Source: Streptomyces diastatochromogenes
GTDB lineage: Bacteria; Actinomycetota; Actinomycetes; Streptomycetales; Streptomycetaceae
Direction: 5' to 3'
Assembly: GCF_002242805.1 (NCBI RefSeq)
Contig: NZ_MCGQ01000029.1
Location: 62,001-126,000, forward strand
DNA: 64,000 nt
The notes below the pieces were generated by a model. The model was not told where the DNA came from. It searched no databases and saw only the letters and a list, made by a program, of their open reading frames with translations. The position numbers and the translations under genes were made by a program. Of this stretch, positions 43,499 through 51,642 are shown piece after piece; the stretch's first letter is position 1, and each line of letters starts with the position of its first letter.

Positions 43499-43540
43499 CC
43501 GCGCTCCGCCGCACTGCGCTCCGCACAGAACAGGATCTGT
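43499..43540 (-). pseudogene. Remnant of a VOC protein C-terminus
   Basis: Bases 43499-43531 match 44671-44703, the 3' end of the VOC gene 1.2 kb away, at all but about three positions. Read on the minus strand this gives FCAERSAAERGE, against FCVERSAAERGK in the intact gene. No intact VOC domain precedes it, so it looks like a short decayed duplicate in the gap between the GNAT and PEP mutase-like genes. Confidence 0.45.
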
Positions 43541-43548
43541 GCGGTGCC

Positions 43549-44076
43549 TCAGCCGGCCCCCGGCACGATCGCACCGTACGGCTGGAGCACCAGGTCGCAC
43601 TGATACCAGGTCCCTGGCTTACCGCCGAGGTGGGCCGGGTCGGCGGGCCCGACGGGGACGAAGCCGGCTTTGGCCAGCACGTGCTGGGACGCGACATTCT
43701 GGTGGGTGGTCGCCGCCCGCAGTGTGCGCAGCCCATGCCGGGCCCCCGCCAGCCGACACAGCTCCCGGACGGTCGCGGTCGCCACGCCGTGGCCGGCGAC
43801 GTGCTGCGCGACCCGGTAGCCGAGTTCCGCAGTATGGTCCTCGATGTCGACCAGATTGAACCTGCCGAGTACCGAGCCGTCTTCGGCCACGAGCACGTGG
43901 AAGGCACAGATGCCGGCCTCCTGCTCGGCCAGCAAGGCGTTGAACCGGTCGGCGAACTGGTCGAAGAAGTCGTCGCCGCGGTCGGAGACCGAGGCGGCGA
44001 AGTAGGCGCGGTTCGCCAGCTCGAAGGCCAGGACCGCCGGGGCATGGCCGGCATGCAGCCGCTTCAGCTCGGGCAT
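43549..44076 (-). CDS. GNAT-family N-acetyltransferase
   Basis: The 175-residue protein has the GNAT pattern: LGYRVAQHVAGHGVATATVREL contains the Q/R-x-x-G-x-G/A acetyl-CoA loop, and NVASQHVLAKAGFVPVG is the family's C-terminal motif. It acetylates an amine, perhaps a ribosomal N-terminus or small molecule; the substrate is unknown. The start at 44076 is an ATG behind TAGGGTCGGG. Confidence 0.88.
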   Translation of the reverse strand: MPELKRLHAGHAPAVLAFELANRAYFAASVSDRGDDFFDQFADRFNALLAEQEAGICAFHVLVAEDGSVLGRFNLVDIEDHTAELGYRVAQHVAGHGVATATVRELCRLAGARHGLRTLRAATTHQNVASQHVLAKAGFVPVGPADPAHLGGKPGTWYQCDLVLQPYGAIVPGAG

Positions 44077-44205
44077 TGCCCGACCCTACCCAGGTAGTAA
44101 GCCGAACCCCCACCTGGTTTCCGTCGGCGACAGGCCCAACTACCGCCCCGGACATGGCCACCAAGGGCCGATCCACCTCGTTGTATTAGCCGTTGTAAGG
44201 TGCCG

Positions 44206-44604
44206 ATGACCATGCAACAAATGAATCGGGGAACAGTGCATCTCTCTCTGAAGGCCGCGACCGTCACCGCTTCGCTCATCGGCGCCACGGCGTTCGCGAT
44301 CGCCCCGGCCGGCGCCTCGCCCGCGCAGGCCACCACGAAGACCGCTTCCGCCGCCGCGTTCAGCTGTCACGTCTACAACACCTCCGGCTCCGAGCTGAAC
44401 GTGCGCAGCGGGGCCGGGACGACGTACTCGGTCATCGGCACCATCGCCGCCAAGGGCAAGCTGCCGTGCGGCAGCCTCGGCGAGGGCTCCGTGAACCGCC
44501 AGCGGTACAAGGCGTGCGGCATCACCAGCACCGAGTGGATGACCGTCCGGATCAACGGCCACGACGGCTGGGTGGCCGTGACGTGCGTGGCGCTGGGCGT
44601 CTGA
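44206..44604 (+). CDS. Secreted small protein with bacterial SH3-like domain
   Basis: The 132-residue protein has a signal peptide (TVHLSLKAATVTASLIGATAFAIA, cleavage near ASPAQA) and an SH3b-like domain (about 50-132, LNVRSGAGTTYSVIGTIAAKG) with three or four cysteines that could form disulphides. SH3b domains bind peptidoglycan peptides. The ATG at 44206 follows AAGG by 5 bases; ATGs at 44212 and 44221 are alternatives. Just after the stop the octamer GCGTCTGA is repeated. Confidence 0.8.
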   Translation: MTMQQMNRGTVHLSLKAATVTASLIGATAFAIAPAGASPAQATTKTASAAAFSCHVYNTSGSELNVRSGAGTTYSVIGTIAAKGKLPCGSLGEGSVNRQRYKACGITSTEWMTVRINGHDGWVAVTCVALGV

Positions 44605-44633
44605 GCGTCTGAGCGTCTGAGGATCACCGGAGG

Positions 44634-44660
44634 AGCCCCCTCCCCAGGCGGGAGGGGGCT
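44634..44660. terminator. Bidirectional hairpin terminator
   Basis: AGCCCCCTCCC (44634-44644) pairs perfectly with GGGAGGGGGCT (44650-44660) around CAGGC. It lies 30 bases after the SH3-protein stop and 4 bases from the VOC stop on the opposite strand, so it probably ends both. Confidence 0.82.
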
Positions 44661-44663
44661 GTC

Positions 44664-45032
44664 TTACTTCCCGCGCTCCGCCGCGCTGCGCTCCACACAG
44701 AACTCGTTGCCCTCGGGGTCGGCGAGGAGCGCCCAGCCGGTGCCGTCGGGCTTGCGGTGGTCGTCGACCAGGGTGGCGCCGAGGGCGAGCAGCCGCTCGA
44801 CCTCCTCGTCACGGGTGCGGTCCTGCGGCTGGAGGTCCAGGTGGACGCGGTTCTTGAGGGTCTTGGGTTCCGGCACGGTCACGAAGAGCAGGCCGGCGCC
44901 CTCGATCAGAGCCTCCGGATCCCCCGGATTGTCGTCCTCGTGCAGGGGCTGGCCCAGGACCTGGGACCAGAAGCTGCCGAGGGCGTAGGCGTCGGCGCAG
45001 TCGATCGTCACGTGCCGGATCTTGGAAGTCAT
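44664..45032 (-). CDS. VOC (glyoxalase/bleomycin-resistance-like) family protein
   Basis: The 122-residue protein is a single VOC (glyoxalase-like) domain: IRHVTIDCADAYALGSFWSQVLG, LHLDLQPQ-type strand VHLDLQPQDRTRDEEVERLL and ADPEGNEFCVE. VOC proteins bind metal ions and small molecules or carry out glyoxalase, dioxygenase or drug-binding roles. It is divergent from the secreted protein gene at 45112. A second VOC gene is at 52288 and a remnant is at 43499. Confidence 0.88.
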   Translation of the reverse strand: MTSKIRHVTIDCADAYALGSFWSQVLGQPLHEDDNPGDPEALIEGAGLLFVTVPEPKTLKNRVHLDLQPQDRTRDEEVERLLALGATLVDDHRKPDGTGWALLADPEGNEFCVERSAAERGK

Positions 45033-45111
45033 GCCTCGGATTCTGGTGGGCGCCCCCGGAAATGGAAAACGAGTTTGGCAACCTTTCGCGGCCCGGCGGC
45101 CACCGAAGGGC

Positions 45112-46500
45112 ATGACATCTGCACGACGCACGACACGCCACCGCCGGGTCCGGCTGGCCCGCAAGCCCGCGATCGGCGCCCTGGCGGCGGCCGGGGTGCT
45201 CGCCGGGGCGTGGTACGCGACCGCCGGGGCCGCGACGACCAGCACCCCCGACCTCACGGTGACCAGCACCGCCGTGAGCCTGAGCGCCAAGTACCCGTAC
45301 CTGTCCGCGGGTTACAACAACACCCGCGAGTGGAACCGCACGGCCACCGCGGTCGCCCCGAACGGCACCCTGCGGGTCGCCTGGCCGGCCGCGAACGGCG
45401 TCCATGTCACCCCGCTCACGGCGGCCGGGAAGCGCTCCGGCGCGGACACGGTCGTCAAGGGCACCAAGGAGGTCGGCGGCCTGGTCGCGCACAACGACGG
45501 CTTCGCGCTCCTCACCCGGGTCTCCGACAGCAACAAGTGGAACGAGACGGCCGCCGCCATCGTCCGCTACACCGGCGGCAAGCAGACCTGGCGCACCAAG
45601 CTCACCGGCACCGCCTCCCACGACACCGCCCCGACCCTGGACGGCCAGCTCACCTGGAACGGCACCAAGTACGGCGCCTACTTCGTCGTCCACGGCGCGG
45701 GCGGCTTCGCGGACGGGCACTACGGCGACAAGCTGTCGTACATCAGCGCCAAGGGCGCCAAGCTCAGCGGCGGTTGGGGCTGGGGCTGCAGCCACAACGA
45801 GGGCATAGCGCTGCACGCCGAGTCCTCCGGCGCGTTCACCTCCCTCTGCTTCGACGACTGGCGCTCGGGACTGTTCGTCTCCACCGGGATCGGCGCCCCG
45901 GACGAGGCTCCGGTGGTGCAGCGCGAGCAGTGCTGGGCGGGGTACTGCGGGGGTACGTTCCCGAGCCGCACCGGTGACTTGGTGAAGTCCGCCTCCGGCC
46001 GCTACGCGACCGCCTTCGCCTCGCGGGGCGCCGCCTCCGCCAAGAAGAACCCGGACGACTCCAGCGGCCGCGGCTGGACGGTCACCCCGAAGACCAGCAC
46101 CCACCAGGTGGCGATCGCCTTCCTCAAGAACCGCAACTCCGGTCCCGGCAAGGCGGTCTACCTGTCGAACACCAAGGGCACCGAGCACGTCAACGTGCAC
46201 CTCACCCCGTACGGCAAGGACAAGCTGCTGCTGTCCTGGGAGTCCCTGAAGAACGCCAAGTGCTCGGCGGGCACCTGCACCGGCACCTTCACGGGCACCC
46301 ACCTCCGACTCGTCGACTGGAACGGCAAGTTCGCGAGCGCCGACAAGGTGGTGAGCGCGCGGATCACCGGTGACATCGCGGTCCTCCAGGACGGCTCCCT
46401 CACCTGGGCCTACGCGCCCGTCACCCCGACCTACGCCACCCCGCTCACCGGGGCGTCACCGACCACGACGACCCTGCGGATCGCCCGTCTGAAGCCGTGA
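45112..46500 (+). CDS. Secreted protein of unknown function
   Basis: The 462-residue protein has a basic N-terminus (RRTTRHRRVRLARKP) and a hydrophobic signal or anchor (AIGALAAAGVLAGAWY). The remainder is rich in repeated short beta strands of the style LTWNGTKYGAYFVVHGAGG, GQLTWNGT and DGSLTWAYAPV, which suggests a beta-propeller-like fold, with several cysteines (WGCSHNEG, QCWAGYCGG). I do not recognise a family. The ribosome site GAAGGG is only one base from the ATG at 45112; no better start is evident. Its end overlaps the convergent DUF2264 gene by 56 bases. Confidence 0.75.
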   Translation: MTSARRTTRHRRVRLARKPAIGALAAAGVLAGAWYATAGAATTSTPDLTVTSTAVSLSAKYPYLSAGYNNTREWNRTATAVAPNGTLRVAWPAANGVHVTPLTAAGKRSGADTVVKGTKEVGGLVAHNDGFALLTRVSDSNKWNETAAAIVRYTGGKQTWRTKLTGTASHDTAPTLDGQLTWNGTKYGAYFVVHGAGGFADGHYGDKLSYISAKGAKLSGGWGWGCSHNEGIALHAESSGAFTSLCFDDWRSGLFVSTGIGAPDEAPVVQREQCWAGYCGGTFPSRTGDLVKSASGRYATAFASRGAASAKKNPDDSSGRGWTVTPKTSTHQVAIAFLKNRNSGPGKAVYLSNTKGTEHVNVHLTPYGKDKLLLSWESLKNAKCSAGTCTGTFTGTHLRLVDWNGKFASADKVVSARITGDIAVLQDGSLTWAYAPVTPTYATPLTGASPTTTTLRIARLKP

Positions 46501-48166
46501 AACGGAACTGCCTGACCCCTCCCGAGGCCCAGCGGACGCTCAGGTCGTAGTCGCCCCGCACTTCCACGGTCACCAGGTCCCGGAGGGGCAGGGGGTCGGG
46601 TTCCGCGGTGAGGCGGGCCAGGGCCACGAACAGGGTGGGGGTGGCGCCGGTCGTGCCGGAGGGGGCGAAGCCGTCCGACAGGCCGTGGACCGGGACGAGT
46701 TCGGCCTGCTCGTCCTCCCACGGCACCCAGCCGGTGATGTGCACCTCGGTGCCGGGGTCCGCCCCCGCCACCAGATGGGCCCGCACCTCCACCGCGCCGT
46801 CGGCCACGACAAGGCTGGTCACCTCCACCCCGGAGCCCACCGTGTACCGGGAGGCCGCCCAGCCCTCCCCCACGCCCAGTGGCACGATTCCCGTGCGGAT
46901 CGGGTCGCCGTCGACCATGACGATGTTGTCGGGCGGCGACCCGAGGGGCCGGGTGACCGTGGAGTACGCGAAGCGCGTGTAGTACGGGTCGTAGCGGATG
47001 TCCTCGCTGCCGTGGTTGTGGAGGCGGACCACGCCGTCCGAACGGGTCGACTGCAGCAGCCAGTTGGGGCCCGCGATCGACGTCACCGCGTCGGCGCGCT
47101 CCGCCGGGCCCGGCTCCTCGGCGGCCGTCCACACCTCGTGGTCCGGCGGCAGCAGGAGCCCAAGGAAGCCCTTGCTCGCCCAGTACGGGGACGCCGGCCC
47201 CGAGTAGGTCTGCAGGACGGCCTCGTCCGGGCCGTGCCAGCCGAGGGTCAGCAGGCCGTGGGAGTCCACGGCGCCCCGGTCAAGGAAGTACTTGAGCGCT
47301 CCGGAGGCCAGCCGCCGTGTCTCGCCCGCCGCCAGGGGCGTACGACCCGTGAGCGCGCCCAGCCACAGCGGGGCCGTGGTCGCGAACCGGTACGTGAGTG
47401 AGCGGCCCTGGTGCAGGGGGGCTCCGTCGCCGCCGAACAGGCGGGCGTAGTCGGAGAGATGGCGTTCGAGCCGGGCGCCGTACAGCTCCAGCAGCTCGGC
47501 GTCGTCGGCCAGCCAGGCGTGCAGCACCGGGTAGAGGTGCATGGCCCAGCCGTTGTAGTAGTCGTACTTGCGGCCGTCGCCGTCGGTGTACCAGCCGTCG
47601 CCGACGTACCAGTCCTCGATGCGCGCGAGGCCGCGGTCGATCGCCTTGCGGGCCGCCTCGGGTGCGTGGCCGATCTCCGCGAGGAAGCCGCCGACGGTGA
47701 CCGGGAACAACTCCCAGTTGCAGGGCCAGGGTTCGGCGGTCAGCGCGTCCGTCAGCCAGGCCGCCGTCCGCTCGCGGACCGGCTGGTCCAGGCGGTCCCA
47801 CAGCAGGGGGCGGGTCAGCCGCAGGGCGAGGGCGATGGAGGCGGCTTCGACGAGCGGCTGGCTGCGGTCGGCGATCTCGGGCCAGACTCCGCCGGGGCCG
47901 GTCGCGAGGCCCTCGGCGTAGCGGCCGAGCACGGTCTCGTCCCGGCGGAAGGCGGCCAGCAGCAGGGTCCGGGCGTAGCCCTCCAGGCCGTCGGAGAGGT
48001 GGCCCGCGTGGCTCACGTGGTCACCGGGGAGGTGGTAGAGGGCGCGGTCGGTGGTGGCGTAGGGCTCGACGGCGGCGAGCAGGGCGTCGGCCGCGGCCTC
48101 CCAGTGGGCGCGGGTGTAGCCGGTGTACGGGCTCGCGGAGCGGTCGTCGGCGGGCAGTTCGATCAC
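46445..48166 (-). CDS. DUF2264 family protein, likely glycan-active
   Basis: The 573-residue protein matches the DUF2264 family throughout. An alpha-barrel-like half comes first (residues 1-380, with YVGDGWYTDGDGRKYDYYNGWAMHLYPVLHAW and ASPYWASKGFLGLLLP), then a C-terminal beta half. I recall some relatives being classed as GH154, beta-glucuronidases acting on arabinogalactan or pectin, which fits the neighbouring rhamnogalacturonan genes. No signal peptide is seen. The start is GTG at 48166 behind GGAAAG. The 20-unit heptamer array lies in its upstream region. Confidence 0.85.
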   Translation of the reverse strand: MIELPADDRSASPYTGYTRAHWEAAADALLAAVEPYATTDRALYHLPGDHVSHAGHLSDGLEGYARTLLLAAFRRDETVLGRYAEGLATGPGGVWPEIADRSQPLVEAASIALALRLTRPLLWDRLDQPVRERTAAWLTDALTAEPWPCNWELFPVTVGGFLAEIGHAPEAARKAIDRGLARIEDWYVGDGWYTDGDGRKYDYYNGWAMHLYPVLHAWLADDAELLELYGARLERHLSDYARLFGGDGAPLHQGRSLTYRFATTAPLWLGALTGRTPLAAGETRRLASGALKYFLDRGAVDSHGLLTLGWHGPDEAVLQTYSGPASPYWASKGFLGLLLPPDHEVWTAAEEPGPAERADAVTSIAGPNWLLQSTRSDGVVRLHNHGSEDIRYDPYYTRFAYSTVTRPLGSPPDNIVMVDGDPIRTGIVPLGVGEGWAASRYTVGSGVEVTSLVVADGAVEVRAHLVAGADPGTEVHITGWVPWEDEQAELVPVHGLSDGFAPSGTTGATPTLFVALARLTAEPDPLPLRDLVTVEVRGDYDLSVRWASGGVRQFRFTASDGRSAGSSWSVTPR

Positions 48167-48230
48167 GGCGGGTGGCTTTCCTTTCCTGACGGGCCCGGGG
48201 CGCCCGGGTCCGGTGGCCCTGGGGCTTCCG

Positions 48231-48370
48231 TCTACCGTCTACCGTCTACCAGCTACCGTTCACCGTTTACCGTTTACCGTTTACCGTTTACCGTTTACCG
48301 TTTACCGTCTACCGGCGACCGGCGACCGGCGACCGGCGACCGGCGACCGGCGACCGGCGACCGGCGACCG
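48231..48370. repeat. 20-unit heptanucleotide tandem array
   Basis: The array reads as twenty contiguous 7-bp units of form NNNACCG (one ends ACCA). The order on the plus strand is two TCTACCG, TCTACCA, GCTACCG, TTCACCG, six TTTACCG (48266-48307), TCTACCG, then eight GCGACCG (48315-48370). It lies 65 to 204 bases upstream of the DUF2264 start codon. Because 7 is not a multiple of 3, it is not a coding repeat. It has no CRISPR spacer structure. Confidence 0.95.
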
Positions 48371-48403
48371 GCGAGCCTAGGGCGCGCGCCCCGCTTTGGG
48401 CGG

Positions 48404-48441
48404 TCCTGGGACGCCCCGGTTCCGGTCGAGGCGCCCCAGGA
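48404..48441 (-). terminator. Hairpin terminator after the acetylesterase gene
   Basis: TCCTGGG-A-CGCC (48404-48415) pairs with GGCG-C-CCCAGGA (48430-48441), eleven pairs with one mismatch, starting 2 bases past the acetylesterase stop on the minus strand. It divides that gene from the heptamer array and the DUF2264 gene. Confidence 0.7.
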
Positions 48442-48443
48442 GT

Positions 48444-49487
48444 TCATCCCACCCGCACTCTGCCCTCCGGCACCAGATGCTGGGCGAGGAGTTCGTCGCG
48501 GACCAGCCCCGCGTAGACGGTGGCGCCGTGCACGGAGGTGTGCGTGTTGTCCCGCTTCTCGTTGTAGAGGTACAGGGCCTTGGAGCCTTCGACGCCGAGC
48601 GACTCCACCAGCGCCTTCGTCTTCGCCGTGAGGTCGATCAGCGGGACCTTCTCCGCTGCGGCGACGGAGCGGATGACGGCCGGGTGGTCGACGCCGAGGC
48701 CGTTGACCAGCAGGGCGGTGTTGTTGTTCAGGGTGCCGTCGGCGTTGAACCAGCGGCGCACGATCGGGGTCACGAGCACCGGCTCGCCGCCCCGGTCCCG
48801 GATGCCCGCCACCAGGGTCTCCAGGTTCGCCCGGTAGGTCGCCTCGTCGGTGGTCTTGTCGTTGTGGGCGAGCTGCACGAGGACGAGGTCGCCGGGCCGG
48901 ATCAGCGGCTGGACGGTGGCCCACAGCTGCGGGTTCTGCAGGTAGGTGACCGTACTCTCCCCGGAGTCCGCGTAGTTGGCGACGGACAGTCCCCTGCGCA
49001 GGTACTGCGGGAGCTGCTGGCCCCAGCCGGAGTACGGGTCGCCGGGCTGGTCGCAGACCGTGGAGTCGCCGATCAGGATGATCTGCCGGGCGTGCCGGGC
49101 CGGGGTGACCCGGATGCCGGCGAGGGCGGGGGCGGAGCCGCCGAGGGTGAGGTCGAGGCCGGGGGTGCCGTCGGGGCCGGTCGGTTCGCCCTCGGGGGTG
49201 CGGACGTTCACGGTGAAGCTGCGCGTGACCCGCTCGCCGGCGTCGACGGCGGTCTCCGGGAGCAGGGAGCGGCGGGTCTCGCCGCCGATGCTCGTGCTCG
49301 ACGCCGCTTCGCCGCCGAGGGTCACCCGGACGTCGTACGTGCCGGGCGGGACGTCGAAGTGGCAGGCGGTCGCGGTGCAGTGGTCGATGCCGAGGGGCGG
49401 ATGCCGGTCGTGCGCCTGCGCGGGTACGGCCGACAGCGCGCCGCTCAGGGTGACCGCCGCCAGCAGGGCGATGCTGAAACGTCTCAC
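48444..49487 (-). CDS. Secreted rhamnogalacturonan acetylesterase (CE12-type SGNH hydrolase)
   Basis: The 347-residue protein has a signal peptide (FSIALLAAVTLSGALSAVPAQA) and a two-part mature region: an N-terminal beta domain (about 30-120) and an SGNH catalytic domain with block I ILIGDSTVCDQPGDPYSGWGQ, block II YADSGEST, block III VQLAHNDK and the C-terminal Asp/His of DNTHTSVHGA. The pattern, especially GDSTV and AHND, fits CE12 rhamnogalacturonan acetylesterases, which remove acetyl groups from the RG-I backbone. The GTG at 49487 has GGAGGAG. Divergent from the PL4 lyase gene. Confidence 0.9.
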   Translation of the reverse strand: MRRFSIALLAAVTLSGALSAVPAQAHDRHPPLGIDHCTATACHFDVPPGTYDVRVTLGGEAASSTSIGGETRRSLLPETAVDAGERVTRSFTVNVRTPEGEPTGPDGTPGLDLTLGGSAPALAGIRVTPARHARQIILIGDSTVCDQPGDPYSGWGQQLPQYLRRGLSVANYADSGESTVTYLQNPQLWATVQPLIRPGDLVLVQLAHNDKTTDEATYRANLETLVAGIRDRGGEPVLVTPIVRRWFNADGTLNNNTALLVNGLGVDHPAVIRSVAAAEKVPLIDLTAKTKALVESLGVEGSKALYLYNEKRDNTHTSVHGATVYAGLVRDELLAQHLVPEGRVRVG

Positions 49488-49543
49488 TCGGGGCTCCTCC
49501 GTCCACGCCGACAAGGTGGCGGCTGGACCGTACCGCCTTTGGC

Positions 49544-49615
49544 AAGCGCTTTCTAGCCCCTGGAGTGATTTCACAAGACTGCCAACCTTCCGCAAGCGAA
49601 AGCCCTTTCGCGAAA
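49544..49615. promoter_or_regulatory. LacI-type palindromes between divergent RG-I genes
   Basis: The region holds AAGCGCTT (49544-49551, in the context GGCAAGCGCTTTCTAG), GCGAAAGCCCTTTCGC (49596-49611) and the overlapping palindrome TTTCGCGAAA (49606-49615). These resemble the central CG palindromes of LacI-family operators. They lie between the divergent acetylesterase and PL4 lyase genes, so one regulator could control both. Confidence 0.45.
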
Positions 49616-49676
49616 TCGATTCAACTGCCACCCTGCCAACACCCGCACCCCACTCGCTTCCGAAGGAGGCACCCCC

Positions 49677-51356
49677 ATGTCCGCATCTGAGAGCAGTTCG
49701 GTCGGACGCCGTACCTTCGTGCTCGGCGCCGCGGCCGCCGCCGGATCCGCGGCCCTCGCCGGTCCGCTCGCGCCTGCCGCCTCGGCCGCCGGCTTCGGCT
49801 GGTCGGACGACGGCTCCCACTACGTCGTCGACACCGGCGCGAACCTCGTCTTCAAGGTCAGCAAGACCAACGGCGACCTGACCTCACTGGTCTACAAGGG
49901 CACCGAGTACCAGGGCTACGGCGGCAAGAACTCGCACGTCGAATCGGGCCTCGGCACCTCGACCGTGACGATCGCCCAGTCCGGCTCGACGATCCTGATC
50001 TCGGTCGCGTACGGCACCCTCAAGCACTACTACGCGGCCCGCAGCGGCGAGAACAACGTCTACCTGTGGACCAACAAGGCGGACACCTCCGTCTCCGCGA
50101 CCCGTTACATCGTGCGGGTCAAGGCGGGGCTGTTCCTCAACGACGAGCCGGACTCCTACACGTACACGACCAGCACCATCGAGGCCTCGGACGTGTTCGC
50201 GAAGTCCGACGGGCAGACCCGGTCCAAGCACTACTCGAAGCTCCGGGTCATCGACTACGACTACATCGGCTGGACGACCGGCAGCGTCGGCCTGTGGATC
50301 GTGCGCAGCAACCACGAGAAGGCCTCCGGCGGCCCGTTCTACCGCTCGCTGCTACGCCACCAGAGCGCCGACGGCGGCGGCCTGTACGAGATCCTCTACT
50401 ACGGCGAGAACCAGACGGAGGACCAGCGCTTCGGCCTCCAGGGCCCGTACGTCATCGCGTTCACGGACGGCGGGGCGCCCTCCTCCTCGCTGTACCCCGC
50501 GAACCTCACCACCTCGTGGGCGGACTCGCTCGGCATCTCCGGGTACGTCGGCGCGGGCGGGCGGGGCCGGGTGGCGGGCGTGGGCATCGCCGGGCGGAAC
50601 ACGGCGTACCCGTACACGGTGGGGCTCGCAAACTCGGGGGCGCAGTACTGGGGTACGGCGCGTTCGTCGGACGGGTACTTCTCGGTCGGCGGTGTACTGC
50701 CGGGTGCATACACGCTGACCGTCTACAAGGGAGAGTTGGCTGTATACAGTACACAGGTGACCGTATCCGCAGGATCGACGACGACCCTCAACACGATCAC
50801 CATCTCCTCGTCCAACGACCCCTCCAACGCGAGCGCGATCTGGCGGATCGGCGACTGGAACGGCACCCCGAGCGGCTTCAAGAACGCGGACCTGATGACG
50901 TACGCGCATCCGTCCGACATACGGGCCGCCTCCTGGACCGGCAACGTGGTGATCGGCAGCGGCAGCGAGACCTCCGCCTTCCCCGCGTACCTCTGGAAGG
51001 ACGTCAACAGCGGTCTGCTGGTCTACTTCAAGCTGACCGCCGCCCAGGCCGCCGCCGCGCACACCCTGCGGATCGGCGTGACGACGGCCTACGCCAACGG
51101 CCGGCCGCAGATCACCGTCAACGACACCTGGACCTCGGCGATCCCCTCCCCGCCCACCCAGCCGAGCACCCGCTCGCTGACCGTGGGCTCCTACCGGGGC
51201 AACAACTACACGTTCACCTACAGCATCCCGGCGAGCGCCTGGCTGACGGACACCAGCCAGTACAACGTGCTGAAGATCAACGTGGTGAGCGGTTCGGGGA
51301 CGACGGGTTATCTCAGCGCGGGCACGGCGGTCGACGCGATCGATCTGCTGGCCTGA
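49677..51356 (+). CDS. Secreted rhamnogalacturonan lyase (PL4-type)
   Basis: The 559-residue protein has a twin-arginine-type signal (RRTFVLGAAAAAGSAALAG) and the PL4 plan: an N-terminal beta-sandwich catalytic domain (about 40-300, YVVDTGANLVFKVSKTNGDLTSL, YYGENQTEDQRFGLQGPYV), an fn3-like middle domain (about 300-375) and a jelly-roll C-terminal domain (about 380-559, IWRIGDWNGTPSGFKNADLM). RG lyases cut the rhamnose-galacturonic acid backbone of rhamnogalacturonan I by beta-elimination. Good GAAGGAGG site before the ATG. Confidence 0.92.
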   Translation: MSASESSSVGRRTFVLGAAAAAGSAALAGPLAPAASAAGFGWSDDGSHYVVDTGANLVFKVSKTNGDLTSLVYKGTEYQGYGGKNSHVESGLGTSTVTIAQSGSTILISVAYGTLKHYYAARSGENNVYLWTNKADTSVSATRYIVRVKAGLFLNDEPDSYTYTTSTIEASDVFAKSDGQTRSKHYSKLRVIDYDYIGWTTGSVGLWIVRSNHEKASGGPFYRSLLRHQSADGGGLYEILYYGENQTEDQRFGLQGPYVIAFTDGGAPSSSLYPANLTTSWADSLGISGYVGAGGRGRVAGVGIAGRNTAYPYTVGLANSGAQYWGTARSSDGYFSVGGVLPGAYTLTVYKGELAVYSTQVTVSAGSTTTLNTITISSSNDPSNASAIWRIGDWNGTPSGFKNADLMTYAHPSDIRAASWTGNVVIGSGSETSAFPAYLWKDVNSGLLVYFKLTAAQAAAAHTLRIGVTTAYANGRPQITVNDTWTSAIPSPPTQPSTRSLTVGSYRGNNYTFTYSIPASAWLTDTSQYNVLKINVVSGSGTTGYLSAGTAVDAIDLLA

Positions 51357-51570
51357 CGGCGAGCCGGCGATCCCGTCGGCCGGCTCGGCCGGGAGGCTCG
51401 CCCTCGGGGTCGGACTGACGCCAGGCGGCCCGTAGTTCGTGGACGGCGTGGACGAGACCGACGCAGCCGCGGAGCACGTCTGCGGTTGCGTCGGGGAGAC
51501 GGGATGCCGCCGCGAGGATCACACTGAGTCCTCCGAGGGCGGCCAGGATGTGAGTGACGCTCATGTGCAT
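51313..51570 (-). CDS. Small protein divergent from the HTH-ACP gene
   Basis: The 85-residue frame starts at an ATG at 51570 behind GGTGGGA and has a hydrophobic N-terminus (THILAALGGLSVILAAASRLP), a helix (TADVLRGCVGLVHAVHELRAAW) and a basic, Arg/Pro-rich tail. It overlaps the 3' end of the PL4 gene by 44 bases. The first 50 residues look like a genuine small membrane protein; the basic tail may be unconserved. Gene status is uncertain. Confidence 0.45.
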   Translation of the reverse strand: MHMSVTHILAALGGLSVILAAASRLPDATADVLRGCVGLVHAVHELRAAWRQSDPEGEPPGRAGRRDRRLAVRPADRSRRPPCPR

Positions 51571-51642
51571 TACTGTCGTCCCACCCGGCGGCCGTACGGA
51601 CGAATTCCTACGGCAGCCGACACAACCGGACGGGGGAACAGG

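Noticed and set aside
48231..48370. CRISPR array or coding repeat in the heptamer tract
   Set aside because: Units are 7 bp without spacers, and a 7-bp period cannot keep a reading frame.
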